Assembly (NCBI GenBank): GCA_002292945.1
Contig: DBCG01000090.1
Coordinates: 1 to 14,521, forward strand
Origin: Proteobacteria bacterium UBA964
GTDB taxonomy: Bacteria > Pseudomonadota > Gammaproteobacteria > Steroidobacterales > Steroidobacteraceae
DNA length: 14,521 nucleotides
Direction: 5' to 3'
Shown: one piece after another, positions 14,291-14,521 of the stretch
Position numbering within the stretch: the stretch's first letter is position 1
Layout of the letters: each line of letters begins with the position of its first letter
The notes under the pieces: generated by a model
Seen by the model: the letters and a program-made list of their open reading frames with translations, nothing else
What the model was told of the DNA's origin: nothing
Database searches by the model: none
Position numbers and translations under genes: made by a program

Positions 14291-14373
14291 GCGTTGCGCG
14301 GGATGTAGTTGTTCGCGCGGTTCTATACGCCTCTGGTTCGCCAAGCAGCAGGGGATGGGTTATCTTTGGAAGC

Positions 14374-14521
14374 ATGATGCATCCCATTCTTGCCCCTCGG
14401 TTCCTGCGCACGCTCCGTGTCGCCGGCCTTGCCGCGCTCGTCGCGCTTTCCGGCTGCGCCACCGCGCCGGTCGCGGCGCCCACCGCGAAGCCCATCGCCG
14501 CACCCACTGCGCTCGGCGCCC
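14374..14521 (+). CDS. Lipoprotein, N-terminal fragment (runs off the window)
   Basis: Forty-nine codons are present before the window ends. The peptide begins MMHPILAPRFLRTLRV, then a hydrophobic core (AGLAALVAL) and a lipobox LSGC with Cys28, the expected lipidation site, so it should be anchored in the inner or outer membrane. After the Cys comes an Ala/Pro/Thr-rich linker with a repeated AAPTA unit. Either Met1 or Met2 (14377) could start it; GGA at 14368-14370 sits better for Met2. The remaining 83 bp between phhA and this gene show no clear terminator. The mature domain is outside the window, so no function can be given. Confidence 0.78.
   Translation, partial: MMHPILAPRFLRTLRVAGLAALVALSGCATAPVAAPTAKPIAAPTALGA

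Noticed and set aside
14294..14329. TTGCGC and TATACG as a promoter before the lipoprotein gene
   Set aside because: The spacing is about 24 bp, and the alternative TTGTTC is only 9 bp away; neither is workable.
1..14521. Mobile elements, CRISPR arrays, tRNA genes, or a defence island
   Set aside because: No direct-repeat arrays, transposase or integrase motifs, tRNA-like cloverleaf or toxin-antitoxin pair were seen. Codon use looks even across the window.

Overview
This is a strongly GC-rich, densely packed chromosomal segment from a Gram-negative bacterium. It carries twelve well-supported protein genes, two of them cut by the window edges, and one doubtful small reading frame. Lipoprotein and Sec-type signal peptides, a BLUF photoreceptor, a class III-type phenylalanine hydroxylase and an AbgT transporter together suggest a proteobacterium. 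A gammaproteobacterium near the Xanthomonadales/Nevskiales is my best guess, from gene content only. I see no tRNA, rRNA, insertion sequence, CRISPR array, phage gene or origin, and no stretch over 300 bases without a gene.

Layout. Positions 1-1114 (minus) hold a secreted two-lobed aspartyl protease followed 4 bp later by the first 27 codons of an O6-alkylguanine DNA alkyltransferase (ogt). Positions 1084-1362 (plus) hold a small membrane-like frame of uncertain reality. Positions 1381-1995 (minus) encode a BLUF blue-light sensor, divergent from an exported serine beta-lactamase-family hydrolase (2071-3648). That hydrolase runs tail-to-tail into abgT (3645-5198, minus), with the two stop codons overlapping. 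abgT is translationally coupled by an ATGA overlap to the upstream threonine ammonia-lyase gene (5195-6412, minus). Only 31 bp separate that gene from a divergent MFS_3 exporter (6444-8114), which converges on a second MFS transporter (8124-9410, minus).

The second MFS gene is divergent from a rightward run. This begins with a Cys/Met-metabolism PLP enzyme (9457-10707), followed after 2 bp by a Mpo1-like (DUF962) membrane protein (10710-11189). After a 100 bp gap come an exported two-domain amidohydrolase (11290-13341) and, 25 bp later, phenylalanine 4-hydroxylase (13367-14290). A lipoprotein gene starts at 14374 and runs off the end.

How the genes fit together. Several act on amino acids or amino-acid conjugates: threonine deamination, sulfur amino-acid elimination, phenylalanine hydroxylation, an AbgT carrier, and exported hydrolases that could release amino acids or acyl groups. 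A scavenging and catabolic region is a reasonable reading. The genes lie in several separate transcription units, however, and nothing shows that they form one system. I did not find a convincing new defence or mobile system. The best leads are the ilvA-abgT coupling with a three-codon leader ORF, the PLP-enzyme/Mpo1-like pair, the uncharacterised N-terminal domain of the amidohydrolase, and the BLUF protein with an unidentified helical output region.
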